The notes under the pieces: model-generated
Told to the model about the DNA's origin: nothing
The model's database searches: none
The model's input: the letters and a program-made list of their open reading frames with translations, nothing else
Made by a program: the position numbers and the translations under genes
Shown here: one piece after another, positions 1 to 11,376 of the stretch
Layout: every line of letters starts with the position of its first letter
Numbering within the stretch: the stretch's first letter is position 1
Source: Dermanyssus gallinae
Taxonomy: Eukaryota > Arthropoda > Arachnida > Mesostigmata > Dermanyssidae
Assembly: GCA_003439945.1 (NCBI GenBank)
Contig: QVRM01005404.1
Coordinates: forward strand, 1,302,001 to 1,366,000
Reading direction: 5' to 3'
Length of the DNA: 64,000 bases

Positions 1-1500
1 TCTTAAAATTTGCATAGCTCGTTTAAAGATAAATGGCAACGCTGGGCTTTGCACATGCCAGGGCGGTTGTTGTGATCGTAGGTAACGCTCGAGTATATGC
101 GTCGTGCCATCGGTCTTGAAATAAGTAGCTTTCCAATCCTGAATAGGTACTTCTGTAGTGCGGCTTGTTAGCCTTCTACCATCATTTCTCATCTAATTTT
201 AATTCACTATTGCACGGTACAATTTTAGCCAAAAATTAGGTGGTTTTGGCAAAAAGTTAACGGCAACTAATGATCAGCTTCATAAGCGCCTATCCAGTGG
301 CATTGGGCCAGTGAGTTCGTCGCACGAAACTTTGATGTAATTCTTTTGAGGTCATAAAGGTTTAAAGACATACAAATATCACCAAGATCAACCCGCATCA
401 ATAGGTGACTGTAAAACTTGAGACTATAATTTAATAATTTACCATGAGCGAAACTTCAGCATACGAACAGATGAAAAATACAATGTGTGCGAGAACAGCA
501 TGCTACAACATTTTCCAGGCGGAAGGAAGTGCTTAAAACACTCACCCGTTTAGAGCCGAGAATAGATTGCAACAGAGGAACCTAGGCTCAACTTCGGTTG
601 CCATAAGTAACACTTTCACCTTTATAGGGTCTTTTCCAGAGAGAATATCACGACCTTCCAGTATAAGTATGTAGCCAAGGTGTAGAGTTTGACCTGATAT
701 AGCGCAAGCGCAGCCAAACCTAGATTCATCCTCTAAGAACGATGTTTGAATGAGATATGGAAAACAAGTGACTGCTAAGAGTTTCTGTTACTAAGTGTTC
801 AAAACTCTAGGTTTATTTATGACTAAATATGGGTCGAAGCCCGTTAAATCTAAATAGCAAATCTTGAAAAAACATTGCTTCAATTTAGAGCTAATTCAAG
901 GTCGCTAGTTAGTCTCTCGGCCAAAAAAATATTCACTAAAGATTTCTTTAGTTTTCCCTATCGGCACACCAACTTGCTTTATTTAATTTATAATAAAGTC
1001 AATCCTAAATCTAGATATCTTAAAAATTGTGTTTTGTGCGGGATGGCGGACCATGCGAACAATAGAGTGGCGTACTCGCGATATTTTTATAAACCCACAT
1101 AGCGTTATTTTTGGCCCTACTCGTTGTTTGTAAGTGGTAAACGTAGTCAGCAAAGACGAAAAGTTCTACTCGATAGAACCGTTAATGATACAATACGGCC
1201 TAAAACAATGGCACCGACGTCATAACGTCTAGCCATATGGCATATTTTGTAGGTTACGTTTAACTTCCGCTAGGCTTGCCATGCCCGCTTAGATTGAGTA
1301 GCATGCCTCACTTTATAGATGCCACGTTTGCAATTCGGGTGCATTATTGGAAAGTGTCCCCCAATTTCCCTTTCCTACAGCAGTTTTGGATATCTGGCCT
1401 TTTTGTGCAGTTTCTACGCTCGCTTACCAACTGTGGCCGTTTATACACACTAAAAGGACCGCAAAGCGTAAACCCTCCTCAAGCGTAGCCATCATGAAGA
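1..1500. other. AT-rich DNA, no gene recognised
   Basis: Short open frames at 875-1102 and 1276-1488 have no motif or composition that suggests coding. No repeat family from elsewhere in the window is recognisable here. Confidence 0.5.
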
Positions 1501-1915
1501 GCGAAAGATAGGATCCAGAAGCACGAAAAGTCCCTGTGTACAATTAATGACCAGAGAAATTTATGTGAGTTTCCGAGACAAGCAAGAAAGGAGGAAAGAA
1601 TGGTGCTTCGTGTATCTGGACACGACAAGAACCTCGATGATCGGAGCCGTGCCGAACAGCAGGCAGCCCAGCCCGTGTTGGTCTGTCTCAGCCAACTGCT
1701 CTGTCTCATCTCGATCAGCGGTCACCCAGACGCCGCTGCTTCACTGCGTCACTGGAAACGGCCGGACAGTGATGACCTTCCTTCCTTCCATTCTTGCTCG
1801 TTCGTTCGTTCGATTACCGATCGGTTGGCGCCCGATTCAGTACCCAGTCTCAGTCATCAAGGCGAGCTTTCCCTCCCACCATCTATTCTTTTCCACCTTC
1901 TACATACCGAAGAAG
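1500..1915. other. GC-richer island, possible unassigned exon or promoter
   Basis: This stretch is clearly richer in C and G than its flanks, with several CpG, and is open in more than one frame (plus 1547-1939 and 1600 onward, minus 1479-1709). No protein family is recognisable in any frame. In composition it resembles the other islands in the window, so a 5' leader or promoter of an unseen gene is possible. It ends just before a (TA)n/(GA)n tract. Confidence 0.25.
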
Positions 1916-1950
1916 CAAACGGAAATCATTCTGCTTTAACTAAAGTTGTC

Positions 1951-1999
1951 ATATATATATATATATATATATATATAGAAAGAGAGAGAGAGAGAGAGA
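1951..1999. repeat. (AT)n followed by (GA)n microsatellite
   Basis: Pure AT dinucleotides to about 1977 switch directly into GA dinucleotides. A second short (AT)n tract follows at 2042-2062. Confidence 0.95.
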
Positions 2000-2080
2000 T
2001 ATCGATAAGCACACGATCACAAACATGCTCACTATTACTATTATATATATATATATATATATACATATATACATACATAC

Positions 2081-2190
2081 ACTACAAAAAAACTACCCGT
2101 ACACGTCGACATAAGATTTAATGAATACATAAAAACAGAAAGCGGGATATGCTGCGTTTGCTTCTTGCAAGCAGCTATACAAATTTTCCT
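2081..2190 (+). repeat. Microsatellite-anchored dispersed repeat, copy 1
   Basis: The segment begins directly after a TA/CATA tract with ACTACAAAAAAACTACCCGT and ends near AAGCAGCTATAC. A diverged copy lies at 3642-3732, again immediately after a long (TA)n array. Both share a small inverted repeat (GCTT...AAGC) about 5-10 bases from the shared 3' end. A terminal hairpin plus a microsatellite core is known for non-autonomous Helentron/DINE-like elements, but two short copies cannot establish that. Confidence 0.5.
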
Positions 2191-2448
2191 CACACACACA
2201 CACACATATATATATACATAGATACATATATATCAAAGGTGGAAAGATCTGGTGAAGATGACCTGCGACTTTGATTCATAAACCGTTGACTTATCAATAA
2301 TGACCAAGAAAGCGACTGCTTCAACGGTAAAAATGTATGCTATCTACGCTTGAAACGGTTCGCGATCACAATGCATAAGGCCCTATTTCAATCGCTTTCG
2401 TGGTTGAGAGTTTAAGCCGTTTTAAATGCGGATGAGATAACTTTCTTC

Positions 2449-2514
2449 TCGTATATGTATATATATATATATATATCTATATATATATACATATATATAT
2501 ATATAAATATATAT

Positions 2515-2580
<66 letters not shown>

Positions 2581-2940
2581 ATCTCCTCGCTTTCTCTCCC
2601 CCTCTCTCTCTCTATCTCTCTTTCTCTCCCTCTCTCTTCCTCTCATCTCTCTCCTCTCTCTCTCTCTTCTCTCCTCTCTCTCTCTCTATCTCTCTTCTCT
2701 CTCTCTCTCTAGAGATCTCTCCTCTTCTTTCGACTCCTCTCTCGATTAGAGAGAGATAGGCTCTCGATAGAGAGAGAGAGAGCGAGGAGAGATGTTCTAG
2801 ATAAGTAGAGAAATCTCTCTAGACTAGAGAGCGATATACTCTCTCTATATATATATATATATTAGATATAGTTCTGATATTAATATATATATATATAATA
2901 TATATTTATATACATATATAATCATAGGTAGATCTATTAT
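2449..2940. repeat. Compound (TA)n-(CT)n-(GA)n satellite-like tract
   Basis: About 130 bases of TA dinucleotide pass into about 150 bases of CT-rich DNA (to about 2725), then into GA-rich DNA (about 2745-2830), and back to TA. The CT-rich and GA-rich arms are imperfectly complementary, so a large hairpin is possible. Open frames across it are artefacts of dinucleotide coding. Confidence 0.9.
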
Positions 2941-3575
2941 CTCTTTTTTATAGTGTTTAATTTTTTTAACAATCCTGATGATGAAAGTTTTTACTGTCTA
3001 TAGTTTAATTGGTCCATATCCTCTACAGTACAAACCGCATTCCCTCTTCAAACAGCAAATGACAGGTTTGCGTCGATCATTCGTAATATCATCTGTAAGT
3101 TTTGCAATATCCCTCAAAAACTGCACGGTACCGAGAGCTATATGACCCTATGTCATTAAAGCAAGTAGGCACGAAGTGGTAGCTCCTTGACAGCTTGAGG
3201 CACCTTGTCGTTTCTTCTCAAATCCGCGTGCCATGCGACCTATCCAAACTCGGCGGTGTGACCAAGGTATGATAATACCGCCGAGACAGGCACGTCCCAG
3301 ACAAGTGTGGTCACAGAGGTATGGTGTAAATCTATCAAGTTGTATTTCCTTGCTTCCACTCAGACCTTTGGGCTCAAGTGTGGAAAGTATGCATGTTCTT
3401 CTAGGCGCTCGTTTCACTATTCATTGAATCCCTTAGGTCTTGTGAACCTATTTATACATTTTAAGCAGCTAAACGGGCAAACCCGTAATATTATTTGGTT
3501 CCCGTACTTGATCAACAATGGAAATCCGGAACACGGGTGTCTCTTCGAAGACGTGTGTCGTTAAATATACAAAAG

Positions 3576-3577
<2 letters not shown>
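2941..3577. other. Intergenic DNA, no gene recognised
   Basis: Overlapping open frames on both strands (minus 3148-3417; plus 3233-3427 and 3307-3564) show no recognisable domain. Confidence 0.4.

Positions 3578-3642
<65 letters not shown>
3578..3642. repeat. (TA)n microsatellite
   Basis: About 65 bases of uninterrupted TA. It directly abuts the second copy of the 2.08-kb dispersed repeat. Confidence 0.97.
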
Positions 3643-3643
<1 letters not shown>

Positions 3644-3732
3644 TGCAAAAACTACCCGTGCACGCCGACATAAGATTTAATAAATAATATATGCCGCGTT
3701 TGCTTCTTGGAAGCAGCTATACGGATTTTCCC
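3642..3732 (+). repeat. Microsatellite-anchored dispersed repeat, copy 2
   Basis: Diverged copy of 2081-2190. Both contain ACTACCCGT, CGACATAAGATTTAAT and GCGTTTGCTTCTTG, in the same order. A roughly 20-base internal segment of copy 1 is missing. The hairpin GCTTC-TTG-GAAGC is perfect in this copy. Confidence 0.5.
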
Positions 3733-4481
3733 TATTAACCTTACTTACTATTGCCGATAATACCTATCCCGACCTAACCTAAAGCCTTTCAAAGTCAGAT
3801 CAGAGGCGACCCTGGCGCACTTTAGCACAGTACTCATTTCAAAACGAGGAGAAAGTTCTAGCTCCAAAAAATCTCGTTGGCAGATGTGTTAATAAACATA
3901 TACGACAGCACAGTATATATGATATTATTATATATGCTGATTCAAATAGCCAAATGCGTAGAAAGCAGGCGTATATACCCGTTTCTCCTAAACTAAGTTA
4001 AGAAAACCGTATTATTGCAAGATGCATTCCGTGACCAAGTAAAGACCAAGCCCTGGTAACCCTCAAACCTAGAATTCACTGACCCGGGTTATCATAACAC
4101 TATCTGCAACGGGTTTTAGAATAACGAAAGCATTTTACTTTACCTGCAGAACATATTTGACTATCCCGGTTTGATTATTTAAGTAAGGTTAAAAAAAGAT
4201 TAACTTAACAGCAGTATATGGTCTAACAGCCAGGTTACGCACAGTATTACAGAAAGGCAAATACAGCCAGAGTTACCGTTTTGCGTGGAGAGGTATTTTT
4301 ATTAGCGTAATGCCTGCTGCAAGGCGTTTACACTAGCGATGCCAACTTGATGATATACCAGCTAAGCTGTTTTAAGTACATTTATAGGCAAGCATCAAGA
4401 AAAGCAACACATGCAACAGCATTCGATTAGCCAAAACACTCATTTAAACACGTTTAACTGTTATCACTGTTATTTAACTGT

Positions 4482-4491
<10 letters not shown>
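3733..4491. other. Intergenic DNA, nothing recognised
   Basis: AT-rich single-copy-looking sequence with no motif seen. Confidence 0.4.

Positions 4492-4560
<69 letters not shown>
4492..4560. repeat. (TA)n microsatellite
   Basis: About 70 bases of pure TA dinucleotide. Confidence 0.97.
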
Positions 4561-4567
<7 letters not shown>

Positions 4568-4669
4568 TAGGAGTGCTCAGAAACGTCGATCGAATAAACT
4601 GTTCTTGATAAGTCTAGATGCTATGCGGCTAGGGCCTGCATGTGGGCTTCAGCACTTGCCCGATGCTGA

Positions 4670-5260
4670 CTCACATTCTTGATAGAAGGTTTAGATGAAT
4701 TCGACCAGCGCGTCTGCAGAACTGCCGTAGTGAACAGTTGCCTCGCGTGTCGGTCGTCGAAGCGTCCCCGTGGCGGACAAACACACGATCCAGTCGGAGG
4801 AGTGCCGCCCCCTGAAGGGAGAGAACGATGCCCACGTCCAACGAAGGAAGTAAAGGAGAGGCATCGGGGGTCGATGGAAGAGGATTGGAGTATCGTACGG
4901 AATGATGGTTTATGGTGGCTCCGCCACGATCTAAGGACGGCTGCCTCTGGGAGACGTCCTGCTCAACCGATAGTCACGCCTCACTGCGGACCCGTCGTCC
5001 ACCGGCTGACGCCGTGCCGACTTTCGTCTCTGGGACTCCTTCCCCTCAGAGAGCGCCCATCCTCCTACTCGGTCGCACTACAGACACCTACAATCGCGTA
5101 GATCCGCGTTCAGTCGCTCAGCCAGTCTTGTTGAACGTACATGCATCTCTGTGGCCGGGAGCAGTCGGTCGTACACTTCACTGATCGCTCCACTACTACG
5201 ACGTACGACGCTAGACACAAACACGCAAACAATCACCCACCAGCCTACCCACACATACCA
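4670..5260. other. CpG-richer island, possible exon or promoter
   Basis: This block is GC-rich relative to its surroundings and has many CpG. It is open in two plus-strand frames (4679-5101 and 4912-5184). The translations are low in hydrophobic residues and show no known domain. I see no convincing splice pair or polyadenylation signal that would define a transcript. Confidence 0.25.
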
Positions 5261-6870
5261 TATCTGCTCGAATGCGTTGTCTCGTCGACGAAACTGCTTA
5301 TGTCAATACAGGGCGGTTTTCATCGAATGAACTTTGCTGCCCAACAGTGGCCCTTTTCGTCCACAGGCAGCGGGCTTTCTTCCTTCAAGCCTGCATGACT
5401 GAAAGGCAGGCTGTCGTGGCGCTGACGACTCTCGCCGTACGCCTAGCCACACATACCAGCCGATTGACAATTGGCTTTAAGCAGAATTTTGATGCATGCA
5501 GGCCACGGTTGGTCTTTCCTATCCATCTGATACAACACATGGTGTGGTAGCAAACACGTACTGCTACGTCGTTTTAAAAGCAAATTTGCCACAAAGACGC
5601 GTTCTTCGCATTTAAATGTAGCTCGAACAATATATAAGAAATGCCGGCGCGGAATGAAATAAAACAATGCTATACTGCATCAAATGTAAGCCTAGGAAAA
5701 AAATCGACGAGTAAATTGCACTGTTTCTGGCATTCGGGCGATACCGCTTTCTAGCGTCAGGAACATGTCGAAACGCCATATCATCAAATGAGGGCATCGC
5801 CCTCCTTGGTGTGTTGCATTGGATAGTGCTGGACACAATTCCTTCCAAACAACACAGCTTTTTTTAAAGTGTGTTTTTTTTTACACAAAGGTCTACTCAG
5901 TAACATTGTTTTATTTAAATTATGTGCCACATCTTTATAAAACCTGCGATATGATATATGTTGCTGTTATTTATCCTTAAATTGCAATAAATCGGTGATC
6001 CAACTTATGGATATGGCACAGAGTAATTGTCAGATCTTTGCTCTTTATTGTGTATGTAACTAAGCCCTTAAGTTTATTGTGTGAGTTAAAACCCTCCCAT
6101 ATTTTTTTCTAGTATCATTAAGGAGGTCCTAAAAACGCCTGCATTTTCCAAGATTATAAAATATTGAATGAAAATGGACCCTTAGTCGGCATTAAAACCG
6201 ATGCTTGGGCTTCAGGAAAGATGGAGTATATACCCCCCTAAGTTGCCGCATAACGCGCATAATCTCTAATTAATCAGTATTTCAAAATCTAAACAAACGC
6301 TTTAATCTACTCTTTGTTAGGAATTGCAAAACAGCAGTTATACTCCACCTACACACTGAGTCCATTACCCTTGAACAAATCAGACGCTGCTCAACATTCT
6401 CCTTGGTCAATTATTCTAAATCGTACGATTCTTTATGCTTGTCATAAATACACCGACAAAACATGAATCCTAATGAAAAATACCTATCTATAATAAGCTA
6501 AGAAGTAAATAATTGTGAATTACTGAGTGTGACTAATCGAGGCTCAAATACTCCATCAACAACTTTGAATTAACTCAGAGAAAAAACCGTGATCGGGACA
6601 GCCACATTTACCAGGTTTACGTTCAATAACTCAGGCCGCTCAACAACAAATCTTAGATGTCTTGGCCGATATGTTGCAGGTTTTTAACTCCTAATCTGAT
6701 CAGTTAATTTGACCCCGCTTTAAAAAAATATCCCTAATCTCCCGTTCTATTGTCAAATCTGTCTCTGTCATTTGAGAAAGCTAGGTTGTTGTGGTCGGAG
6801 ACTACTAGAGTACTCGGCAGTACCTCAGTTTAAAGCATAAACGATTTTTTTAATTCTAAGCCATTCTCCG
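5261..6870. other. AT-rich intergenic DNA, no gene recognised
   Basis: Small open frames on both strands near 5272-5848 carry no motif. From 5850 the sequence is AT-rich with many stops in all frames. Confidence 0.4.
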
Positions 6871-6879
6871 TCCCCTACA

Positions 6880-7800
6880 AACTTAAAATCATCGTGAGGC
6901 ACATCTCCAAGAAACTGAGGGTCGGACATGTTAAGATATGTTTAGCCAACCGCATCCGCCGAGGAGTTTATTCCATCACCTACGCAGACGACCTGACACT
7001 GATCAATACCGCCCGAGACGAAGATCTGCTCGAAGGAACAGCCAACGGAGCCCTGGCGGATATCCGACAACACCTCTACGCGCTAGGTCTCGCCGCTAGG
7101 CTTCACATAAAGCGAAAGCAATTCTGTTAAAAGCCTGAAGCTTCCTTCACAAAATCTACATTTACACCTGGAAGGTCACCCGTACCTATGGTCAAGTATC
7201 TCGGCGTAATCCTGCATAGGGCCCTATGGCAATAAGACCCAAATACCTATACTCAACTTAGCACGGGCAAATCGCTTAACATAGCACAAGCAAATCGCAC
7301 GGCTTCCACAGCAGCCATACAAGTCTTCTCCAGACAAATTCCCCGGGACATCAGAGTCAAACAACTGGCAACATGCCACGGGCGCTGTTTTTAGCAATAC
7401 CTACACTGCATTGGTAAAACTGAATCCCCCGTATGCGATGTGCAACTCAGGGGAGGCTGACGAGGTAAGGTACTGCTATGAACGCTGCGCCTTTTTTTAA
7501 GACTAAGCGAAAGCTACTCTCCGGGACCCTACTACTGGAAAACACTCTTATATGCCAAGCCCTTGTAAATGCGCTTCTAAAGAATCATAAATCCTGGATT
7601 GTAGTAAGAATATTTGCAGAACTTGTCTGCGAGGTCAAATAACCGTCACACGAAGTCGAGCAGCCTAGACGGCAAGAATAATTATCTTAAGAATACAGTG
7701 CTGCGGCCACCCCCGACAACGGGCAGAAAAGACGACTGGATTTTAGTGGGTTTGTGAGTCCTACACTACCGAGCCTTTAACAACGCTGTCCGGTGTGCAT
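6880..7800 (+). pseudogene. Decayed non-LTR reverse transcriptase (R1-like) with 3' tail
   Basis: The frame at 6894-7130 contains the reverse-transcriptase catalytic box as ITYADDLTLINTA, followed by the usual helix (LLEGTANGALADIRQHL) and a K-rich strand. After a stop at about 7128 the next box, VKYLGVILHRALW, is readable at about 7190-7230, so the relic runs on in other frames. At 7735-7785 the sequence GGATTTTAGTGGGT...CTACACTACCG matches the 3' untranslated region of the LINE ending at 16709. Membership of a related R1-like family is therefore likely. It is 5'-truncated or too decayed to follow upstream of about 6880. Confidence 0.7.
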
Positions 7801-8240
7801 TATGCCTTTACTAGTTAACCTCTATAAAAATGTTGAGATATCTGTGGCTTCTCCAAGATTTCTTGTAACACCATGGCCGCTAACTATCAGCGGTATGGTT
7901 TATCATCTGTTCTCAATAAGCATTACTTAAAGAAAATTCGGGTTGCAACGGGGGTACACCCCGATAGATGTTATGAATAGCACAAGCCCCCTAGACCATG
8001 ATGCCACTTCTCGTTGCGGACTCTGCAGTACTTGTTATGGGAGGTTTCGGGAATGCATAATGCACTCTGGCAGCTGGCAGTAACTAGGGTGGGACGCACA
8101 AACCCTCCAAACCCGTATTTATTTTCCTTTCAGGCTTAAAATTGCGTAGCATTTCTTAGAGGTCGTGAGAGAAGGGTCTCACTTCTCTAGCGCCTCGATT
8201 GTACTCCTCCGGCCTCAAGGAGATGCGTCGAGACCCTAGG
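7800..8240. other. Intergenic DNA, nothing recognised
   Basis: No coding frame or repeat seen between two opposed reverse-transcriptase relics. Confidence 0.35.
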
Positions 8241-9540
8241 GCCTAGGTGCACTCTTTACTGCCCTCCCTCGGCTCCTTGTCTCGACCTGCCCAGCCAGGG
8301 CGTAGACTATTCCTTTTCCGCTGTCCCGCTCTAGAGTTATCTTCAGCCCTATGGTGAAGTCAAGTGCTTCCCCTCCTTCCCTCCTGGACTCCTCCGAGGT
8401 CATCGTGTGCGCCATCCCCTCTCTCTGCTGCTCGGAGCGCCATATTGGTTCAGGCCGTGGCCGCATATATATTTTGCCACCGTTCCTAGGAGCTGTCTTT
8501 TGGCTTCCGACGCTCCTTCTCTCTGAGCGTCGGTCTAGCGAGATTAGAAGATACCTGCTGGACCTTTCTTTCTACATAGCGTAGCTGAGCTCATTTCATA
8601 AGACCCGTATCCAGGTTTACTCCAAAGTATTTCGCGTCCTGCCTGATCTCGACCGGGTGGCCGTTCCGCGGTATTGAAGACTCCTGCCGGCACGTTGGCT
8701 ACTTCCTCCAGGGCTCTTTTTTGCCGGGCAGTTACCACGAAAGCTAGATAGTCAACGCAAGCCAAAATCTCCGCGCCCCCAGGACGGTCTGCAATTTCTA
8801 GGCCGATGTCATACACTGCGGTCCAGAGAACTGGCCAGGTCTCTCCAGGTCTTTTTGCTGAGGTACGACGAAATTATCCGCAGGTATGGCAATACGCGTT
8901 TCGTCTCCAGTACCGCTATGATGATTACTGTGTTCAACGCGTTTCGCACATTCGGTTGGATAAGCAAAGCGAAGCTAGTCTTTAGTGACCGAATGGTTTT
9001 AGTGCTCGCTGCAGCATTTGCTTCAGTATCTGCATTGATGATCCGAGGGAGCCTGATTGGTCTTTAGTTGTTCGTTGAGACGCCGATCGATTATGTTCTT
9101 CAGTACCTTCCCCATAGTGCAAAGAAACAAATACGGCGGAAGGCCGATAGGCCTGTCTTCCCACCAGATTTAGGGATGCGAACTAAAGGAGCTCTCCTTC
9201 ACACCCTAAGGAAGGTGCCCTCCTTTAGAAGCCTGTTCACGAGTTGCTTAATATATCCTGCCATATCTTTACAGAAAGGTTGCGCTCGCGATTCCGTTGG
9301 TTCTAGTACTTTACCCGCCGCCAGGCGATCATGGACCTGCCCTACCTTATGGAGTGGTATATCAAGAACCTCCTCGGGGGGACTTATATCGGCTCGCCCG
9401 CCCTCGGTGGCTGGTGTGGGAAAAAACTCGCCACGACGTCTTTCCTGACTTCGGGCGGCGGATCAGGGGCGTGCCGGTGGATTTTATTCATAACCATTCG
9501 GTAAGGCAGGTCCCATGGGTACGACTTGATTTGTGAGTTT
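8240..9540 (-). pseudogene. Decayed R1-like reverse transcriptase, minus strand
   Basis: Read on the minus strand from about 9430, broken frames give LAAGKVLEP, then VWRRAPLVRIPKSGG. These align in order with LKAGKAPGP and IWKKANLVLIPKMNG of the better-preserved element at 13.5-16.5 kb. Further along, the frame 8816-8544 contains ACVDYLAFVVTA, a damaged form of the YADDLAVVV catalytic box with the second Asp replaced by Tyr. Many frameshifts and stops separate these blocks, so it cannot make a functional enzyme. The C-terminal part below 8500 is not clearly readable. Confidence 0.65.
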
Positions 9541-10600
9541 CCTCCATGTGTTAGCCTTGCTTCTATCTATGAGTAGCCTCGGTACCCCTCTAGCAGAGCC
9601 TTTGCTCTAGTCGAAGCCTCCGCCAGTAGGCTGTTATTCAGAGGGCTAAAAGCCTGTATACCACTAATATAAGCTTGAACAACATAATGTTTAATTTTAC
9701 GCAGCTCTGTGTTCATCCAAGGAACGCTGCGCCTAGATCGCGTTTCGCAGACGCTTCATCGTATGACTAGAACAATACGACTGGCGCACTCATCAACCGA
9801 AAACTTAATTGGAGGTGACAAAATTTATTGAGAACATAAAACAAGACGATCAAAGTCTAGCAACTTTGACCATTTGCTCTGATCTCCGTTGAACTGGAGG
9901 TTTCGCCGGCAGGCGCCCACTGTGTCCAATCGGAGGATGCGATTTGGCTTCGAAACTGTTAGTTGCGACTCATTCTTTCCATTGCTTCACAAGTCTCCAT
10001 GGATACAGGTGCGACACTTTAGCATTGGTAGTCTGGGTTGGAGGCCTAATGACAAACCCTGCCCGACTCGACGTTGTTTTTACCTCAAAAATTACCGATC
10101 TGCGCCTACTATTGATGGGTTTATCTATTGGGCAATTTTGGTCACCACAGAATAAAATTGTTGTTTCTAGATCAATTGAATCGAGCGACCGGCCCAGCTT
10201 CAGGAGTAGAACAATCATTCACTCCGCGAGGCTTGAGTTTATGGCAACGATATTACATTTCTCGGTGGGTAAAAAAATGTTGTTCAACAAACTTTGCTGC
10301 CAGTCTTCTGATGCATATAATATCGGTCAAGACTGTTACAACTGATCCACATTATATCTCCAATTATCCACCTATCTCTTTGATAGTAATTCGGCGATTG
10401 TTGAGTGCGACATTGTTAAGTACAAATATTTATAACGTTTTCTTTTGTTATTGGCGTCGAAGGCCTTTCTGAACGGGGGTCTCATCTTCAGTCTCTTCAC
10501 GTCCGTCGCGAAATCGATAGTGCCACGTATATACAGTGTTTTAGGACACTGATTGATTATCGTAGGCAGTTCGTAACAGTTCTACTATTTTAATAAATAT
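9541..10600. other. No gene recognised; one 133-codon open frame
   Basis: The plus-strand frame at 9944-10345 is the longest here, overlapped by others on both strands. None shows a recognisable domain, signal peptide or membrane segment. Chance or old transposon debris are both possible. Confidence 0.3.
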
Positions 10601-10603
10601 GAT

Positions 10604-10695
10604 TTGAGAGTGGTAGCGCGATTCGAACGCGACGGTCGGGTCAAGCGGAGTTCTAGGAAAAGATTGTAAAATCTTAGTACGGAGCTACCGTCAGC
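10604..10695 (-). repeat. tRNA-like sequence (tRNA relic or SINE head)
   Basis: Read on the minus strand, a B-box-like GCGTTCGAATCGC forms a T-arm with a 7-base loop. An anticodon-like hairpin AAGAT/ATCTT has a 6-base loop, and GGTAG near the start pairs with CTACC at the end. The loop length, the poor A box and the short acceptor stem argue against a working tRNA. Confidence 0.35.
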
Positions 10696-10699
10696 CAGT

Positions 10700-11100
10700 T
10701 CTTACGTAACAGTTCGGCGCGCCCTGCTCAGGTGCACCTTTGTATAACTAACGTGCTCTTGGAAGTGACTTATTCAACGGTAGAACACTACTCAACGTTC
10801 ATTCTACGGACCCTAGACAAGTTGCGTGAAAAACAGCTGTAGAGGCATTTTCGGCTTATCACAACAAACTTGTCTGTACAAGTGGATGCGTGCGTTGCAT
10901 TACTACGTTAGCTGGCAGCTAGATCTGTATTGTGCCACCAACTGAAGCAGTGATTTGTCGTCGCTATCCCTGCAGTATCGTCTTTGTGTGTGTGTGTGTT
11001 TTGTTTTTTTTTTTTTTTGCTGTTGTCATCTTGGCCATCACCACCGTAAACATCACCTGGGTTGGCCAATGACTCTATTTAGCACTACCGTCTTCACACA
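10700..11100. other. Intergenic DNA, nothing recognised
   Basis: Contains a (TG)n/poly-T stretch at about 10986-11020 and no coding signal. Confidence 0.35.
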
Positions 11101-11205
11101 GAGCGCGTAGCCGAGTGGACAGCGCCGTTGTCTATCAAGCGGGCGCAGGACAGTTGTCCCGAGTTCAAAGCCGGAACCGGGCTTTTTTTCTTTTTTTTTG
11201 AGAGG
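11101..11205 (+). repeat. tRNA-like promoter sequence with T-run, possible SINE head
   Basis: GTAGCCGAGTGG is a good RNA polymerase III A box and GAGTTCAAAGCC about 55 bases later is a weak B box. A T-rich run (TTTTTTTC then nine T) follows at about 11180, a possible Pol III terminator. The predicted acceptor and T stems pair poorly, so a SINE or a tRNA pseudogene is likelier than a functional tRNA. It lies just upstream of the R1-like element. Confidence 0.4.
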
Positions 11206-11224
11206 ATCAACATTAAAGTTATTT

Positions 11225-11228
<4 letters not shown>

Positions 11229-11287
<59 letters not shown>

Positions 11288-11290
11288 TTT
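11229..11290. repeat. (TTA)n/(TTTA)n microsatellite
   Basis: About 15 TTA units followed by TTTA units. It sits immediately before the first sequence attributable to the R1-like LINE. Confidence 0.95.
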
Positions 11291-11376
11291 TTTGCAAGAT
11301 TCGTGCCTGAGTGGGCATAGAAACACGTCTATATATAAAAAAATCCTCATTTAGCAATTACCCTTCTGGGCTAGCA

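Noticed and set aside
2422..2712. Open frames encoding long Ile-Tyr and Leu-Ser runs
   Set aside because: They are translations of TA and CT dinucleotide arrays. Similar frames at 41521-41785, 47657-47944 and 4411-4608 are rejected for the same reason.
4679..5101. 140-codon frame as a host gene
   Set aside because: A second frame overlaps it for much of its length, and no domain, splice partner or poly(A) signal supports it. It is reported only as an island.
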